A stretch of DNA of 64,000 bases from Sipunculus nudus (Eukaryota; Annelida; Sipuncula; Golfingiida; Sipunculidae): contig CM049313.1 in assembly GCA_026874595.1 (NCBI GenBank), forward strand, positions 41,568,659-41,632,658. Reading direction: 5' to 3'. Within the stretch, counting starts at the first letter, position 1; each line of letters begins with the position of its first letter. Positions 37,887-51,700 of this stretch are shown here, one piece after another. The translations under genes and the position numbers were made by a program. The notes under the pieces were generated by a model. The model searched no databases, had not been told where the DNA came from, and saw only the letters and a program-made list of their open reading frames with translations.

Positions 37887-38366
37887 TTAGCATGTGTGTA
37901 AACATATCGTCATCGTGATATTATTGAAATAAGCACTGATTTCAACATTAAAAGTGTCAGTTATAAAGTCAAAGAATTCATCTGTGTCTGCAGCGGTGCT
38001 GAAACAATCAAGAACGGCGTGACTGTAAATTTCCTTTATCATTAATCCACAAAAGGGACAGAGAATCACAATATCTTTAAGACAATCTATTGTTACTGCA
38101 GTTTTCGCTACGTAATTGAATAAACCAGGAGAATGAGGAGCCTCCTTCGAGGCTTGCCATAGCAGTGACGGATTAAAAAATCTGTCCATAATATTATTGT
38201 ACACTATAAAGTCAGTGTCAGTACTTACACGATTATAATAATTGGGTTCTTCTTTTTCTACAACCGATGTTAACACAAATCTTTTCCACAATGCTTTTGA
38301 GGGTACAAGGCCCTCTCTAAAGAAAGATAATGCCTTGTCCAAAAGGCCATATTTTTGTAACAACAA
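37887..38366 (-). pseudogene. LINE C-terminal region with CCHC-like knuckle
   Basis: An open frame of 159 codons, the longest in the relic. The motif CPFCGLMIKEIYSHAVLDC gives C-x2-C-x9-H-x4-C, the zinc-binding tail found after the reverse transcriptase in several LINE clades. The rest has no recognised domain. Upstream it is separated from the reverse transcriptase by stops. Confidence 0.7.
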
Positions 38367-38614
38367 AATAATATCAAATATATTACCAGAACGGCAAGAA
38401 TTTAGGTTCAGTAAAATACAATTCAGCTTGAAAAAGAGGATCTGATAACATGGGTGAAGCGGACTTAGTTGGCAAAATCTGTGAAAGAAAAGTAATTAAC
38501 TTTTATGAATGAAAGCACGCAACTGCGGCATACCTAGCATTGATATAACTTTGTGTGAATGTATCCAGGAGGGAAAATTTTGGATTGATTACAAACAGAA
38601 TCTATGCATGCGTT

Positions 38615-39685
38615 TCAGAGCTGAATAATCACGCTCGCGCATGTTATGCCACAGTTCGCACCCGTTAAGTGCACGTGGTATAACCATGCCTTTATACAGA
38701 CTGGAGCAATAAGAAGATGTAAACGGTTTCGACGAACACCAGCTCCCGCCAGTGAAAGGAGCGTACCCCTGCCTTTGTTACAGGAATCTTTTTTGCGGTC
38801 ATCTGGTTTGAAGGGATCATGCAAAATTACACCAAGGTGTTTTTGAGTGCGGACTGTTGCTAATACAGTTTCCAAGTGAATCTGTAATTATTTTTTATTC
38901 TATTTCTCTTTTCTTTAAATATCATGATTGATGTTTTATCGGTATTGTACAAAAACCTCCATTTACAACTATACGAGTAACATATTTCTAGCATCCATTG
39001 TAGGGCAGTGGGTGATATGGCCACAAGAGAAACATCATCGGCCTGAGTCGGTGATCCAACATAAGTTTCGGCTACTTGTGCACCAAAACCACTCTGTTGA
39101 ACTTCTTTAAGCAAATCGTCAAGATATAACATATATAGAAACGGCGACAATAGACCTCCTTGCCTGACGGACAGACAGATTTTAAACCATCTACTTCTAA
39201 CTTTATCTCACAAAACTGCACTCTCCATATTTTGATAACAATTAAACAATACTCTCAAGGCCTTACCATTAACTCCAAAACTATATAATTTAAAAAATAA
39301 TCCATTATTCCATACTGAATCAAATGCTTTTCTGCTGTCGACATAAGCTACGAATACCTTCGAGTTGCGCTCCATTTTATAAAAAATACCTTCTTGAAGC
39401 ATGAAAGAAACATTTATTGCGACAATTTAGGTTGATAAGCACACTGCATAGCGTCAGGAAAGGAAAATCCCGAATCTAATATCCAAGACTGGATCCTACT
39501 TGAAATAACGCGTTCAAAAACCATATGTAAGACAGGTAGGTGTGTGAAGCCTCTATAATTATCCGGTGCATCATGCCGCTTTTGAGGTTTTTTAGAAGAG
39601 TAACAATTAAACCCTTTGTCATTTCAAGTGGTATTGATTCAAGGTGCCAGATAATATTGAACAGGTGATGAACATGTTCCCACAA
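38615..39685 (-). pseudogene. LINE reverse transcriptase relic
   Basis: Blocks in order on the minus strand: 'VTLLKNLKSG' region near 39600; YVDSRKAFDSVW near 39345, motif A with the catalytic Asp; RQGGLLSPFLY near 39150, motif B; QADDVSLVA near 39030, motif C with both Asp kept; then TDKTSIMIF. Stops and at least three frame changes break it. Unlike the copy at 6.9-8.3 kb, its catalytic residues are still readable, so it is younger or less eroded. Confidence 0.85.
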
Positions 39686-40044
39686 TACATGTTTACCGTA
39701 TTTAATGTGTTAATGAGATAAATTATCATGACCGGCAGCTTTTTTCAGTATCAGTTCATTCACTGACTTTACAATTTCTGTATATGTAAATTGATTGTAT
39801 TTTTGTGGCCATTTTCAAAATTTTCATGTTCCGTTTGTGAGTACAGACTTTCTAAATGATCAGCCCATGAATCAACAATTTCGCGTGTATTCCTACATTT
39901 ACCATTAAACACTATGGTTTTACATACCGCTCTTTGATTACATGAGAGCTAAGTTTACCACAGTTTAAGACATGACGGGTATGATTTGGTATACACACAT
40001 CAGTTGCATATAATGAAGACATAGTTAAACAAGCCGGTAAGTGA

Positions 40045-40728
40045 TCAGACATTAATCAAGGGTTCATCTCTTATTTCAACATTACTTATTTTATCTTTAA
40101 AAGTTTCCGAAATAAGAATATGGTCAAATGATCTACAGTTCTCATTACGGTATGGGTCATAAGTGAAGTTCGGTCCAATTCTAGGTCCAGTGTATCCATG
40201 AATAAACAAACCTGTATCAGTCATGAACCTGTGTAATGCTTGAAACCTATTTTGATTGGGAGACCCAGACAAATCGCAATTTTGAACCGTCCTGCATATT
40301 AACAGAAATACCAACCATCCTGTCAATATCATCATTTAGATGTATTTGTGTGATAACTGATTTCAGCTTTTATGCCATATAATACCAACTCCACCTTTAC
40401 CCCGTCTGTAGGGATCTAATATGTTCAGTGACTTATCCGAAACAGCTGTACAGCTGTAGTCTGCATGTAGTGACTGAAGATAATTTAGACTGTCAGGGAA
40501 CAACCTGTGTTCACTAATGGCAATGATATCAATATGCTTTACTGAGAGCAAATGATTCACGTAGGGTGTACTTGGCATAATGCCACGTACATTAAAACAA
40601 GTAATATTTAATTGGTCTCCACGTTTAGCTCTTGGGTTCTGCCTCTTAATCAGTGTACCCTCGGGAAAATTTTCCTGTGTTTTAGCACAAAGAAACAAGG
40701 CCACGCGTCTATTTTCTAGTGTCGTCAC
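40045..40728 (-). pseudogene. LINE AP-endonuclease domain relic
   Basis: The N-terminal half (40363-40728) shows ITCFNVRGI, DIIAISEHRL and GKGGVGI, the strand-turn motifs of the exonuclease-endonuclease-phosphatase fold. The C-terminal half (40045-40335) shows NRFQALHRFM and SFDHILISE, the latter holding the conserved Asp-His of the fold. The halves are in different frames, separated by a stop near 40350. Confidence 0.82.
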
Positions 40729-41256
40729 ATTTTCACAAACCTTTAATAAAAGGCTGTCAATAAAAGTGTCTTAAGGACAGTGTTTTATTGGCTCTATATA
40801 CTCTTGTAGCAACGTACTTTGATCGTCAGACTGTGCTACATTACACATTTGAACTTGCGTGGGAAGACTGCCGTTATTGTAATCATTTTGAGTAACAGCA
40901 GTCAAATGTTCTATATAACCGGAAAAACCAAGTGTTGCACAGTCATTTTCATAATTAACATCTTTAAGCACAGCGTACGACTGTGTTATTAAAGTGGAAA
41001 ATTCCATGATGTTTGTTAAATTTGACGAAACAATCTTTTGTACGAGAATAACAACCAAGGCTGTGGACACGAAGGAACTGGTGGCCTACCTTGCACTCGT
41101 CCACTTAGGCGTAAACACACAGGTGACCAAGAGCCGCCAAATACACCTTTATCTGGCGAATATATCTCGACAAAAAACACATACCTGACGTCCAAAAACG
41201 GCTTTATACTGGTCCATATTTATACAGTCCTCAACATTGATGTAAACGTGAAGCAT

Positions 41257-41304
41257 GAAATGCTCCCGAGAAGTAATTTAAATGCTCCCGAGAAGTAATT
41301 TAGA
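41257..41304. repeat. Tandem 21-bp duplication
   Basis: 'atgctcccgagaagtaattta' occurs twice in a row (about 41260 and 41281). Confidence 0.85.
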
Positions 41305-41309
41305 GTCCA

Positions 41310-42080
41310 TTTTGGATTTTTTTTCCCGGAACAAAGTAAGAGCCCATAAAACACGTCCACACACCTTGCACATGCGCATCCGTTGCTTTATCATGTTTTA
41401 TTTAAGTTCTGAGAGAATTAAAAAAATTATCAGCATGATAAATTCAGTCTCAAAGCTTTACTCTTAGTAGCCATTCCTTGTTCATGGGTTAAGTCCTTTC
41501 GCATGGCCGCATTTTATAAATGTTTGCAAGGGATCATACCATTTCAGTTAGGAAGTACCTCAATGACGACGCAACAAAGTCTCGAGTCCAAGCTTTTTTA
41601 ACATCTCAACTTTAGTACTGCAACAGTCTTCCTTGTTGTCTTCCATGGAACTGCAGCTTCACTTCAATTTCCAACATTTGTTTGTTAATACATGAAGTTT
41701 GTTTCTTAACCAACCTAACTGGTACTGTTAATCATCGTTAAGTTATATTTTTATTTATTTTTCTCCGTTTTTTGCATAAATTAACTTGTATGGGTTTACC
41801 TTTTATTATCTTATATTTTGTAATAGCACTTCTCGCCAGTTCGCTGGATGAGCCCTCTAAAAATATGTAATATAATAATCATAATAATATTAAAATTCAT
41901 AATAATAATAATTATAATACAAATAATTACAAGAAATTACAAAAAGCTTATTCGTACAAGTTTATTCCATTATAATCATATATATGACCAAAATGAGTTT
42001 AAACAATTAGAAATGTTAATAAACTTATTAACGAAATAAAATCAATACAAGAATGAGTGTTCATATGCGACCAGCACCGC
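41310..42080. other. Spacer between LINE relic and gene 1 terminus
   Basis: AT-rich, with an (ATA)n-like stretch near 41865-41935. No gene supported. Confidence 0.45.
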
Positions 42081-42089
42081 TAGATTGAT

Positions 42090-42095
42090 TTTATT
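42090..42095 (-). terminator. Candidate polyadenylation signal of the Link/discoidin gene
   Basis: AATAAA on the minus strand, about 345 bases after the stop codon at 42440-42442. First canonical signal downstream of the terminal exon. Confidence 0.45.
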
Positions 42096-42439
42096 TTAGG
42101 TGTTAAATAATTCTATAATGGCTGAGTATTTAGTTCCAGTAACTTTCAGTTAATCCTGCCAGGATCCACCAACGATACACTTTTAATGGGGCGCCCATTA
42201 CCAAACTATACCATCCAGTACCATATTATGTTCAAAATGGGGTAAAACAATAACCATACTGAGAAACACCCTGTAGCTATAATCCAATCAGACTCAACTT
42301 GTATTCTTCTGCAGTCGCCTATCTCATTTATCTTCACAAATATGCTACAATAACTTTCCGAGTAATTTTGCTGAGCTGATAAGCTGGAAAAATACTACCA
42401 GCAATGGCGGTTGGCCATTATATTACTGATAACGATTAT

Positions 42440-42696
42440 CTAACCATTAATAACCAACATATTTTTTCTCAAACATCTGTACTTCATAAATAGAAGTTCT
42501 AGTCCTGGGTAAACGCTGTAACTCGTCGCCAGCTGGTCCTCGCTTGTTGGCACGACAATATGGAGGGTTCCGCCACTTGGTTTGACTTCACATTCCGTGA
42601 CGTAATCCTCTTTTACGCACCTGAAGTGACTTCTTAGATGGTCATCAACTTCGTTTACACTGCCTTTGATTAACGGTACGCCTAGGAGTTCATAAC
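42440..42696 (-). CDS. Link/discoidin gene, terminal exon (RSxFRCV module 2)
   Basis: Acceptor ttattattcag|gttatg; stop TAG at 42440-42442. Encodes visible residues 588-672. Contains LRSHFRCVKEDYVTEC: RSxFRCV with a C-x8-C spacing, and a third Cys 39 residues later (MKYRC). The same signature with the same C-x8-C spacing occurs in the exon at 51754-52047, so the two are duplicates of one module. Family not recognised. A donor-like gtacag inside (near 42478) would cut off the third Cys, so I prefer the terminal-exon reading. Confidence 0.7.
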
Positions 42697-42709
42697 CTGA
42701 ATAATAAAG

Positions 42710-42785
<76 letters not shown>

Positions 42786-45700
42786 ATACGCTTGATGAAA
42801 TCTCATGTGAAAACATTATTTTTCCAAGGGCATATTGTAAGCTTTGTGTGTACCGTTATAGTATGGAAACCAAAAAAGCATTACACGTGACCTAATTTTA
42901 TACCTCGGCTTTCATTCAAGCCACTGAAGAAAAGGATGCTATAATATTCCAAGTTAAACAGCCGGTCTCCTTGCGATAAACATGTTCCCACACAAGAATA
43001 ATCATGTTTTTTCTTTATCTTTTCGTGATTCATTTTCTCCCAGCAGAGACAAGCTCACAGCCCCATCGCAACTCTTCTTTCGCTCCTCATGTCGATCATA
43101 ACCGCAAACATTTATCTCCCCTAGAGCAGCGATTACCACATACCATCAGGTTCTTTTATTGACTGTTTCAGGTGCTCCCCCTGACGACAGACACCTTGAA
43201 CGTAGAGGGATGGCATCGAAAGGCAATTCATATTTTTGTAGGTGAACAGGAATGTGCATAGGGACAGGATATGTTACCTGAAAGAACTGCTCCCATATCT
43301 TCCCACTTACTTGTGCAAATTGCTCATATGTTCAGCCAATTTCATTTGTGCTCATTTGAGAAGATGTGAGCTGAGCCTTATATTGAGAAAGAGAGAGAAG
43401 ATAAACGCGTTGTTTATGGGAAATGTGGAAGAGGAACGAATCAGCCTGACAGTTCATCTCATAACGAACATTTGTTCCGTTTACTGCCTCCTAATTCTAC
43501 GGCCAGCGTCATGTAGGTTTACCAGTCTAGTACAAATACCTTCAGGGATCGTGTATTCACGGCTAGTCTGACAGCGACGTCCAGGAAAGAAGAAGCAGTG
43601 TGCAAAATTCTTTTTTATGGTAAGGTGCACCTGTGCACCACAGCTTATACAACTGGGTGCACAAAGTAATTTCAAGGTGCACAAATACATTGTCATTACA
43701 GTTATTTTATTACAATTATATTTTACACACATATTTCAGTGCAGTAAATAAAAAGGGTATAAACCTGGTCAGAATGGAACCTTGAATAATATCCATCTAA
43801 AGAAAAGCTCTGATCACTGGATCTGTATACATTTAGTGTCTAGTGTGACGTCATGTTTTAGTTTATATGTCCTTGTATGATCATCTGGACTGTCAGATGT
43901 GCATGTGCCTAACGATCCTGCAGATTCTGTCCTAGTTACCGGCATCAGGTGCACACTGAGCACCTTGCAGTGATACCGCGGGTGCAGAAAATGTTTTTTA
44001 GGTGCATCTGTGCACCTAGGCACCCAGCATTTCGAACACTGAGAAGTGAACCATTTCCTCCTCTGGCATCTACTTTAGGAATTGTAGCATGACAAGGTTT
44101 GACCCTAATACATTTATTGTTAGGCAGACAGATGTCCGCTTTAATGATTTCGAGGGCGTAATGGTCCTGTTGCTAATGTCCGACTGCCAGCCTTCAACGG
44201 TGATTTGCAGTATCAAGAATCATATGTACCGGCTGATTTGAAAGCCTTTGTCAATCTCTAACCTGTTTAATAACACAAAATCAAGGAAGGATACGTCACA
44301 TCAGTGAAGTATTACAAGTTATGAGTCATAAAGCCCCAGTGAGCATGAGCCCCGAGTCCAATCGTCAGAATCTGTCAGAGCACTTTTAACTTAAAATAAA
44401 AACAAAAAAAAAAAAACACAGACCAATGGTGGCTTGTCGTTAGATTTGCTTACTAAACAAGGATGAAGAGAACTATCATATGGATGATGAATATTTCAGC
44501 TCTGTTGAATTCAGCAGGATCGCGATTTCTCTTGCAAATGAGGGGGGGGGGCATTCTCTGCTGGGATCAAATGTGATTGGCACGGATGGAAAAAGGACCG
44601 GGGATCAAATGTGATGGCCACGGATGGAAAAAATAACCAGAGATCAAATATGATAGGAGGGACTGAAAAAGGACTTGGGATCAAATGTGGTAGGAGGGAT
44701 TGAAACAGACCTAAGATCAAATATGATGGGAGGTATGAAAAAAGGACCAGGGATCAAATATAATAGAAGGAGCGAAAAAGGACTGGAGATCAAATGTGAT
44801 AGGAGAAATGGAAAAAGGACCGGGAGTAAATGTGAAAGGAGGGATGAAAAAAGGACCAGGAAACAAATGTGATATGAAGGACGGAAAAAGGACCGGGAAT
44901 AAATTGGTACTGATGGAAGGAGGACTAGGCATCAAATGTGATAGGGGGGATGGAAAAAGGACTAGGCGTCGATTGTGATTTGCACGGATGGAAAAAGGAC
45001 TGGTGAGCAAATGTGATCTGCACGGATGGAAAAAATATCTAGGGATCAAATGTGATAGGAGGGATTGAAAAGGACTGGGGATCTAATGTAATAGGAGGGA
45101 TGGGAAAAAAGGACCAGAAACAAATGTGTTAGGAGGGATTGAAAAAAGAACGGGGAATCAAATGTGATTGGAAGGATTGAAAAAGGACTGGGGATCAAAT
45201 ATGATTGGCTTAAATGGAAAAAGGACGCTGGATCAAATATGATCTGCACGGATGGATAAAATAACCAGGGAGGGATTAAATGTGACAGGAGGTATTGAAC
45301 AAAGACAGGGGATCATATGTGGTAGGAGGGATGGAAAATGGACTGGGGATAAAATGTCATTGGAAGGAATGGAATAAAAGACCAGGGATTAAATGTGATA
45401 GGAGGTATGGAGAAAGGACAAGGGATCAAATATGATAGGATGGATGGAAAAAGGACCCGGGATTATATGTGGTCGCCACTTATGGAAGAAGGACCTGAAT
45501 TAAATATGATCGAAGTGATGGAAAAAGGACCGGAGAGTAAATGTGATAGGAGTGATGGAAAAAGGACTGGAGATCAAATGTGATAGGAGGGATAGAAAAG
45601 GACTGGGGATCAAAAGTAATCGGCATAAATGGAAAAAGGACAAGGAATCAAATGTCATAGGAGGGATGGAAAAGGACTGGGGATCAAAAGTAGTCGGCAT

Positions 45701-48700
45701 AAATGGAAAAAGGACAAGGAATCAAATGTCATAGGAGGGATGGAAAAGGACTGGGGATCAAAAGTAGTCGGCATAAATGGAAAAAGGACAAGGAATCAAA
45801 TGTCATAGGAGGGATGGAAAAGGACTGGGGATCAAAAGTAGTCGGCATAAATGGAAAAAGGACAAGGAATCAAATGTCATAGGAGGGATGGAAAAGGACT
45901 GGGGATCAAAAGTAGTCGGCATAAATGGAAAAAGGACAAGGAATCAAATGTCATAGGAGGGATGGAAAAGGACTGGGGATCAAAAGTAGTCGGCATAAAT
46001 GGAAAAAGGACAAGGAATCAAATGTCATAGGAGGGATGGAAAAGGACTGGGGATCAAAAGTAGTCGGCATAAATGGAAAAAGGACAAGGAATCGAATGTG
46101 ATAGGAGGGATTAAGCAAGTGGCCCATGGGCCATGACGCTCAGCTGAATTCAAGGAACCTTGAACAATGGGTAAAATGACTCCAGGAGTGCTAAAAATTA
46201 TGCATTTTGCCAATAGGTTACAGTGACCTTATTCTACATCCAGCTGTTACCATTTGTGACCATCTGATAGGTCACAGTGACATTATTACTGGTTTCAAAG
46301 AAATTTTGACCGGAACCTCCCTGGATCTTAATCAAATTAGAAGTTTTCAGGCCAACAGTAACCAATCATGCAAATCTGTCCTATAGGGTGATCAAATCAT
46401 GTTCTTTTACATATCTTGCAGAATACAGGTCACTTTTACCTAATTGGATGTACGGTTAGAAGATTCTAGGCTAACGGTTACAGTCTGTGGCCTATTAACA
46501 GCCAGACTGCTTCATTTGATCTCAAAATAGATTAAAATGTGTAAAAATTAGAATTAATACAGGTAGCGCCACCAGTCTGAAGAACTGATGAAACACTCCA
46601 TGATCAAAATACGTGCAAAGAATCATGGTGATCAATGCATAAGAAATTCAGATCCTGGAGCTGTTGTATCACATTTTTAATTATTCTGGAGGGTTATTTA
46701 TGGGCAAAAGAGACCTAATTTCAGGTTTCCATGTAAATTTTCAATAGACCTACCTGGATGTCAAGTTAAATGATTCTAGGTCCAGCGGTTCCGTTTGTGC
46801 CTAATTAAAGGCGGGACAGACCGACGAAGGACAATGAGTGTTTGCTATAGCTCGTATGACTTTCAGTCAGCTGAGCTAAAACTGACTGGGGATCAAATGT
46901 GATCAGCACGGATGAAAACTGGACTGGGTATTGAATGTTATCAGCCGGGATAGCTGGAAGATTCTCATGTGATCTGGAAGGATGGAAGGAGGACCGGGAT
47001 CAAATGTTATTGTCCTCTTCGTCCTTGTATCATGTTCATGTTAAATATATACCGATGCATATTCACTCACCGTCTTCACATGTTGCTAGAAAGGCAGTCA
47101 CCGCTCCGACAGGAGCAGTAACATAGTCCTTAACGGGGCGGAGAATGTTTTCCCCTAGCTGTTCTCCTGCGATGTACATGTCCCCTGGGAACTCCGCGTG
47201 TTGACCAGCTGCCCCTGGGAAACCCAGTATGGCTTGTCCCGGCTTCACATTCGGTGCGAATATTGTGAACGCGGAGTCTCCCAGTAACACTGTTCCAGTT
47301 GTCTTCACCATCACAAGCGGCACTATAGAATAAGGATGAAGCTTTGATAAGTATTTACAATGTACAAACACATACCTCATTTTTCTTCTTAGTCTTAAGG
47401 CAACAAGCTATATTTAAGACACCCGGGCATCTTTTACTGGTGATGCTGCGTAAGGTATCTTGATACCGTTCTCTTGAACTCTAATTTTACACTGTATGTT
47501 CACCAGAAATAAACTACACACAAAAGAAAATTCATGTACTAAATAAAATGTGTGGAAACTGAAGTAACGTGAAGGAAAGTAGCACCCATGTTCCGATTGT
47601 AAACTTAACCTTTTTTTTCCTGGAACTAGAAATACAGTCACTTGCAGTGAGTTAATATCTAAAATAATACCATGTGCTCAGCTTCATATTTTGTAACAAC
47701 AATGCAGAGAATAAACAAGAAAATATGCAATACTAAAGCCAAGATAGAACAAAGGTACCTATTGAAATGTTTTATAATTGAAAAATAATATATGATGCAT
47801 TTGAAAGAACATACGTCTTCCAATCACTATTTTGATACAGCCAATTAATTTTACCCTTTTCTATTCTAATAATAGTAACACATTTAAATATACGAACGTA
47901 TATCCAAGATTCGAACTCTAAAGAAATCTACCTACCTTTCGGGTTGTGATCAGGTTTAAATGGAACTGTAATAGAAAACACAGAAACATGTGATAATTTA
48001 TGGAAATTTGAATTAATAAATTATATGACTATTTATCATGAATTTAAGATTAAATAGTCTCTCGGCTGAAACCTGTATTGTCCAGTGATGTAATTGGCAC
48101 CGCTGGTCATCACTTGAATAACAACTGGTCCAGGTATCACTGAACCTGAAAATAATTCAGTTCAGTGCTATCTGACCATATGCTTGGTGTCCTTGTGGGA
48201 AATGTAAACGAACAGAAAGTTTGATACATGATATTCTCTACAATGTTGCCTCTATAACTATTTCTATAACCGTTTTGGGGTTTATATGGTTTTTGATATG
48301 CACAGAAACCACCCTACTACTGCTACATTAAAATAAAACATTGTTACATTTTAAAATATATTTTGTAACAATTTGATTTTTATTGTACAATGTTTTAATG
48401 AAAAATTTTTGGCAATGATTGTAAAAATATTGAAATGTTCTGATGAAACATTGGTGCAACATATTGAACTTGTTTTTAAATTGTTTTGTGCTACCTGGGT
48501 GAAAACACGGTGGTCATTGAGCAATTATGTAATTATTTAATTGGGTGGGTCTTATGAATGGGCGAGGACTATACAACAGTCACTGAACAACCATATGACC
48601 ATTTGATTGGATGGGTATTATGTATGGACAAAGACCATACAGCAGTCATTGAGCAACCATGTGACTGTTTCATTGGATGAGTACATGTATGGACAAAGAC

Positions 48701-51700
48701 CATACAGCAGTCATTGAGTTACCATGTGAGTATTTTATTGGATGGGTATTATGTATGGACAAAGACCACACAGCAGTCATTCAGCAACCATGTGACTATT
48801 TCATTGGATAGGTATTATGTATGGACGAAGACCACACAGCAGTCATTCAGCAAACATGTGACTATTTCATTGGATATGTATTATTTATGGACAAAGACCA
48901 CACAACAGTCATTTAGCAACCATGTGACTATTTCATTGGATGGGTATTATGTATGGACAAAGACCATACAGCAGTCATTTAGCAACCATGTGACTATTTC
49001 ATTGGATGGGTATTATGTATGGACAAAGACCATACAGCAGTCATTGAGTTTCCATGTGACTATTTCACGGGATTGGTATTATGTATGGCATAGACCACAC
49101 AGCAGTCATTGAGCAACCATGTGACTATTTCATTGGATGGGTATTATGTATGGCATAGACCACACAGCAGTCATTGAGCAGCCATGTGACTATTTCATTA
49201 GATGAGTATTATGTATGGACAAAGACCATACAGCAGTCATAGGGGCAACCATTTAGTGGGTCTTATGAATGGGTTAAGACCATACAGCAGCGTCTGATAC
49301 ATGAAGTTAGACATAATAAATACTTCTTTACATCCGTGCATCTCGAATGTTATTTCTTTCTCTATGTCGATCCTGGATCCATGTCCTGACTCCCTCCCAG
49401 AAAGGTTAATAGTTTCATTGGATAAATCGGAAATAGCCTCTGGTGGCTGGGGCATTAATCCTAATGCAAAATGCTGTTAGGACGACGGTGCCGCAGAACT
49501 CTGCTCTGATGTCTTCACGAAAGGTTAGGACCGTGTTATTCATACCCTCGTGAATAAAAACCCTGAAGTCAGATATTCTTAAATTGGATAAAAGATCAAA
49601 TTACATCAATTTATCATGTCTTTCTCTTTCAATGTACAGTTCCGTCTTCAGAAAGGCACGAATGCTAAGAAACATGACATTTTCGACCATACTTTAAAAC
49701 TGACAAAACTACTTTTGTATTAACCTGTCTTGATGCTCGATGCATTAGACATAGACCCTGAATAGAACTTGTAGTTCACCTCGAGACTTGGAGAGGAGTA
49801 GCTCAAACACTTATAATTCTTTTTTACCTATGGAGCATGGCTTTTCGTAGATGAGTGTTTCGCCAGATCCGTTCAACATATATCGGACCCGGTAGGCCAG
49901 AACCAGTGCTCTGTTTTTAATATTCATTAGTGTTTGAGAAATTAAGAAGTAATTAAACACATAAGTGACTAGAAATGTAGTATACTGTAGAAACGAATAT
50001 GTTTTTCAAAAGCCAAACTACCATCCTAAAGCTAAGGCATATCAAGATAGGAATTAAAAATACAAATAGGCATTTTCTAGCACTTGCACTTGATTATTGA
50101 TATTCTTCCTTTAACTCCAAATATGGTACATATCGGTATATCCAAATAATTTAAGGTCAAACAGGCGGGGGGGGGGAGGGTGGCAGAATTATGTAAAACT
50201 ACCATATACATGTAATTCCATTTACCATGAATTTTGGAATTTGGATCAATAAATGTCATTGTCCAGTCACATTCACCATGTACACTGAAAAACGCTTATA
50301 ATGATTCTTTTACCTCTATTAAATATTCTGCTGAATTCAGACTTCTGATAAAGGAAATGAACTAAAAGGCGTCACGAAAACCTAACTTTACATATCCTAA
50401 AGGTTGGATATACCAACCCAACACGTGTTAAGAAAAAAGTCACTTTTTGGTTTTCATTAATTAGCAAAAGTCACATCACATTTTCATATCAAGCGAACAG
50501 TTGACATTGTGAATAAACATAAATGAATAGGCATATTTATTCCAGTGAATCTGAACTGGTCTCTGTACACAGGACTTTGTTTCCTGTAAACTAAAGTATT
50601 CCATAAGATGACGTTGCTTGCATCGTCATATGGGGTTGCCATCCAAAATTAGTGGCCAAATGGCTATATATCGTGAATGTAAATTGTTCTATGTCGTAAT
50701 AGTTTTATCTTATACATTTATCTATATACCATGACATACATTCCATATACAATATTCTAGCCAGGTTATGGAGATTACCATATAAATAGTCAGGTATATT
50801 TAATGTCAAACCGAACCCCAAATAGGACCGGTACAGGAAGTATCAATAACTGTTCGTAACATATATACATTTCGACGTCATAATATTGAGCATAAAAAGT
50901 ACACCCCCTTTTACATCAAGATTAAATGGTACATCTATCGCTTAATGCTAGGTTCGCAAAGTGATCTCTGACCAAGAAACCTCAAATTTAGCAAATATAT
51001 TTGGCAACATCAAAATATATAATGGAGAAATAAAGTTTTACCGCAATGACTGCTGTCATTTGCATTTTTAAGATATGAAAAAAATGAACTTCAGGCATTT
51101 GTTTCGATGGTCTTTTGATATTCTTTGACTAGGAAAGGCTGTGTCTAGATTCCATGTTTGTCCATTAGTAATGAAATGGATCCAATGTCTTCCAATTAAG
51201 ATACTGCATACCGAATTTGCACATTAAAATTCAGCTAGATCATTGTTCGCATGGTTTCATTTAATTCGATGGCTATGAAAACGTAGATCTAGACACAGTT
51301 TGACCAGTTATCATGGATAGATCTTGAAATATTGGAGAAGGTAGTATTTTTATCAATGGCGGCCGTAATTTCCATACTGGAATTTAAAATATGGCCTAAA
51401 CCGTTGCTATTTCGGATTCATTTGAATCTTTGACCAGGAAAATCAGGTCTAGAAACAATATTCAACCAAATGCAATGCTTGCTTTTGGATATTTAAGAAA
51501 ATATATATATATATATTTTTGTAAATGGCGGCCGTTATTAATACATTACAGAAATTGCCATAGGTCATCGTGAGGATAATCCATCTAAAATGTTTATATG
51601 TGTATCACCAATTTAAGCCCTAGCATCACAATCCATCTTAAAACCGTAGTAAAATAGACAATTCATAGGTGCCCCCTACTGACAACTTGACTATCACCTT

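Larger units (their letters stand above)
37880..41110 (-). mobile_element. Disrupted LINE (endonuclease plus reverse transcriptase)
   Basis: Minus-strand relic about 3.2 kb long with blocks in retrotransposon order: an N-terminal segment (40771-41070), an AP-endonuclease-type domain (40045-40728), reverse transcriptase (about 38615-39685) and a C-terminal segment with a zinc-knuckle-like motif (37887-38366). Stops and frame changes separate the blocks. It lies about 1.3 kb downstream of the Link/discoidin gene and in the same orientation. Confidence 0.88.

Noticed and set aside
48714-49112. 132-codon frame of 22-residue repeats
   Set aside because: It is the translation of the 66-bp minisatellite, lies in an intron of the opposite-strand gene and has no flanking coding sequence.
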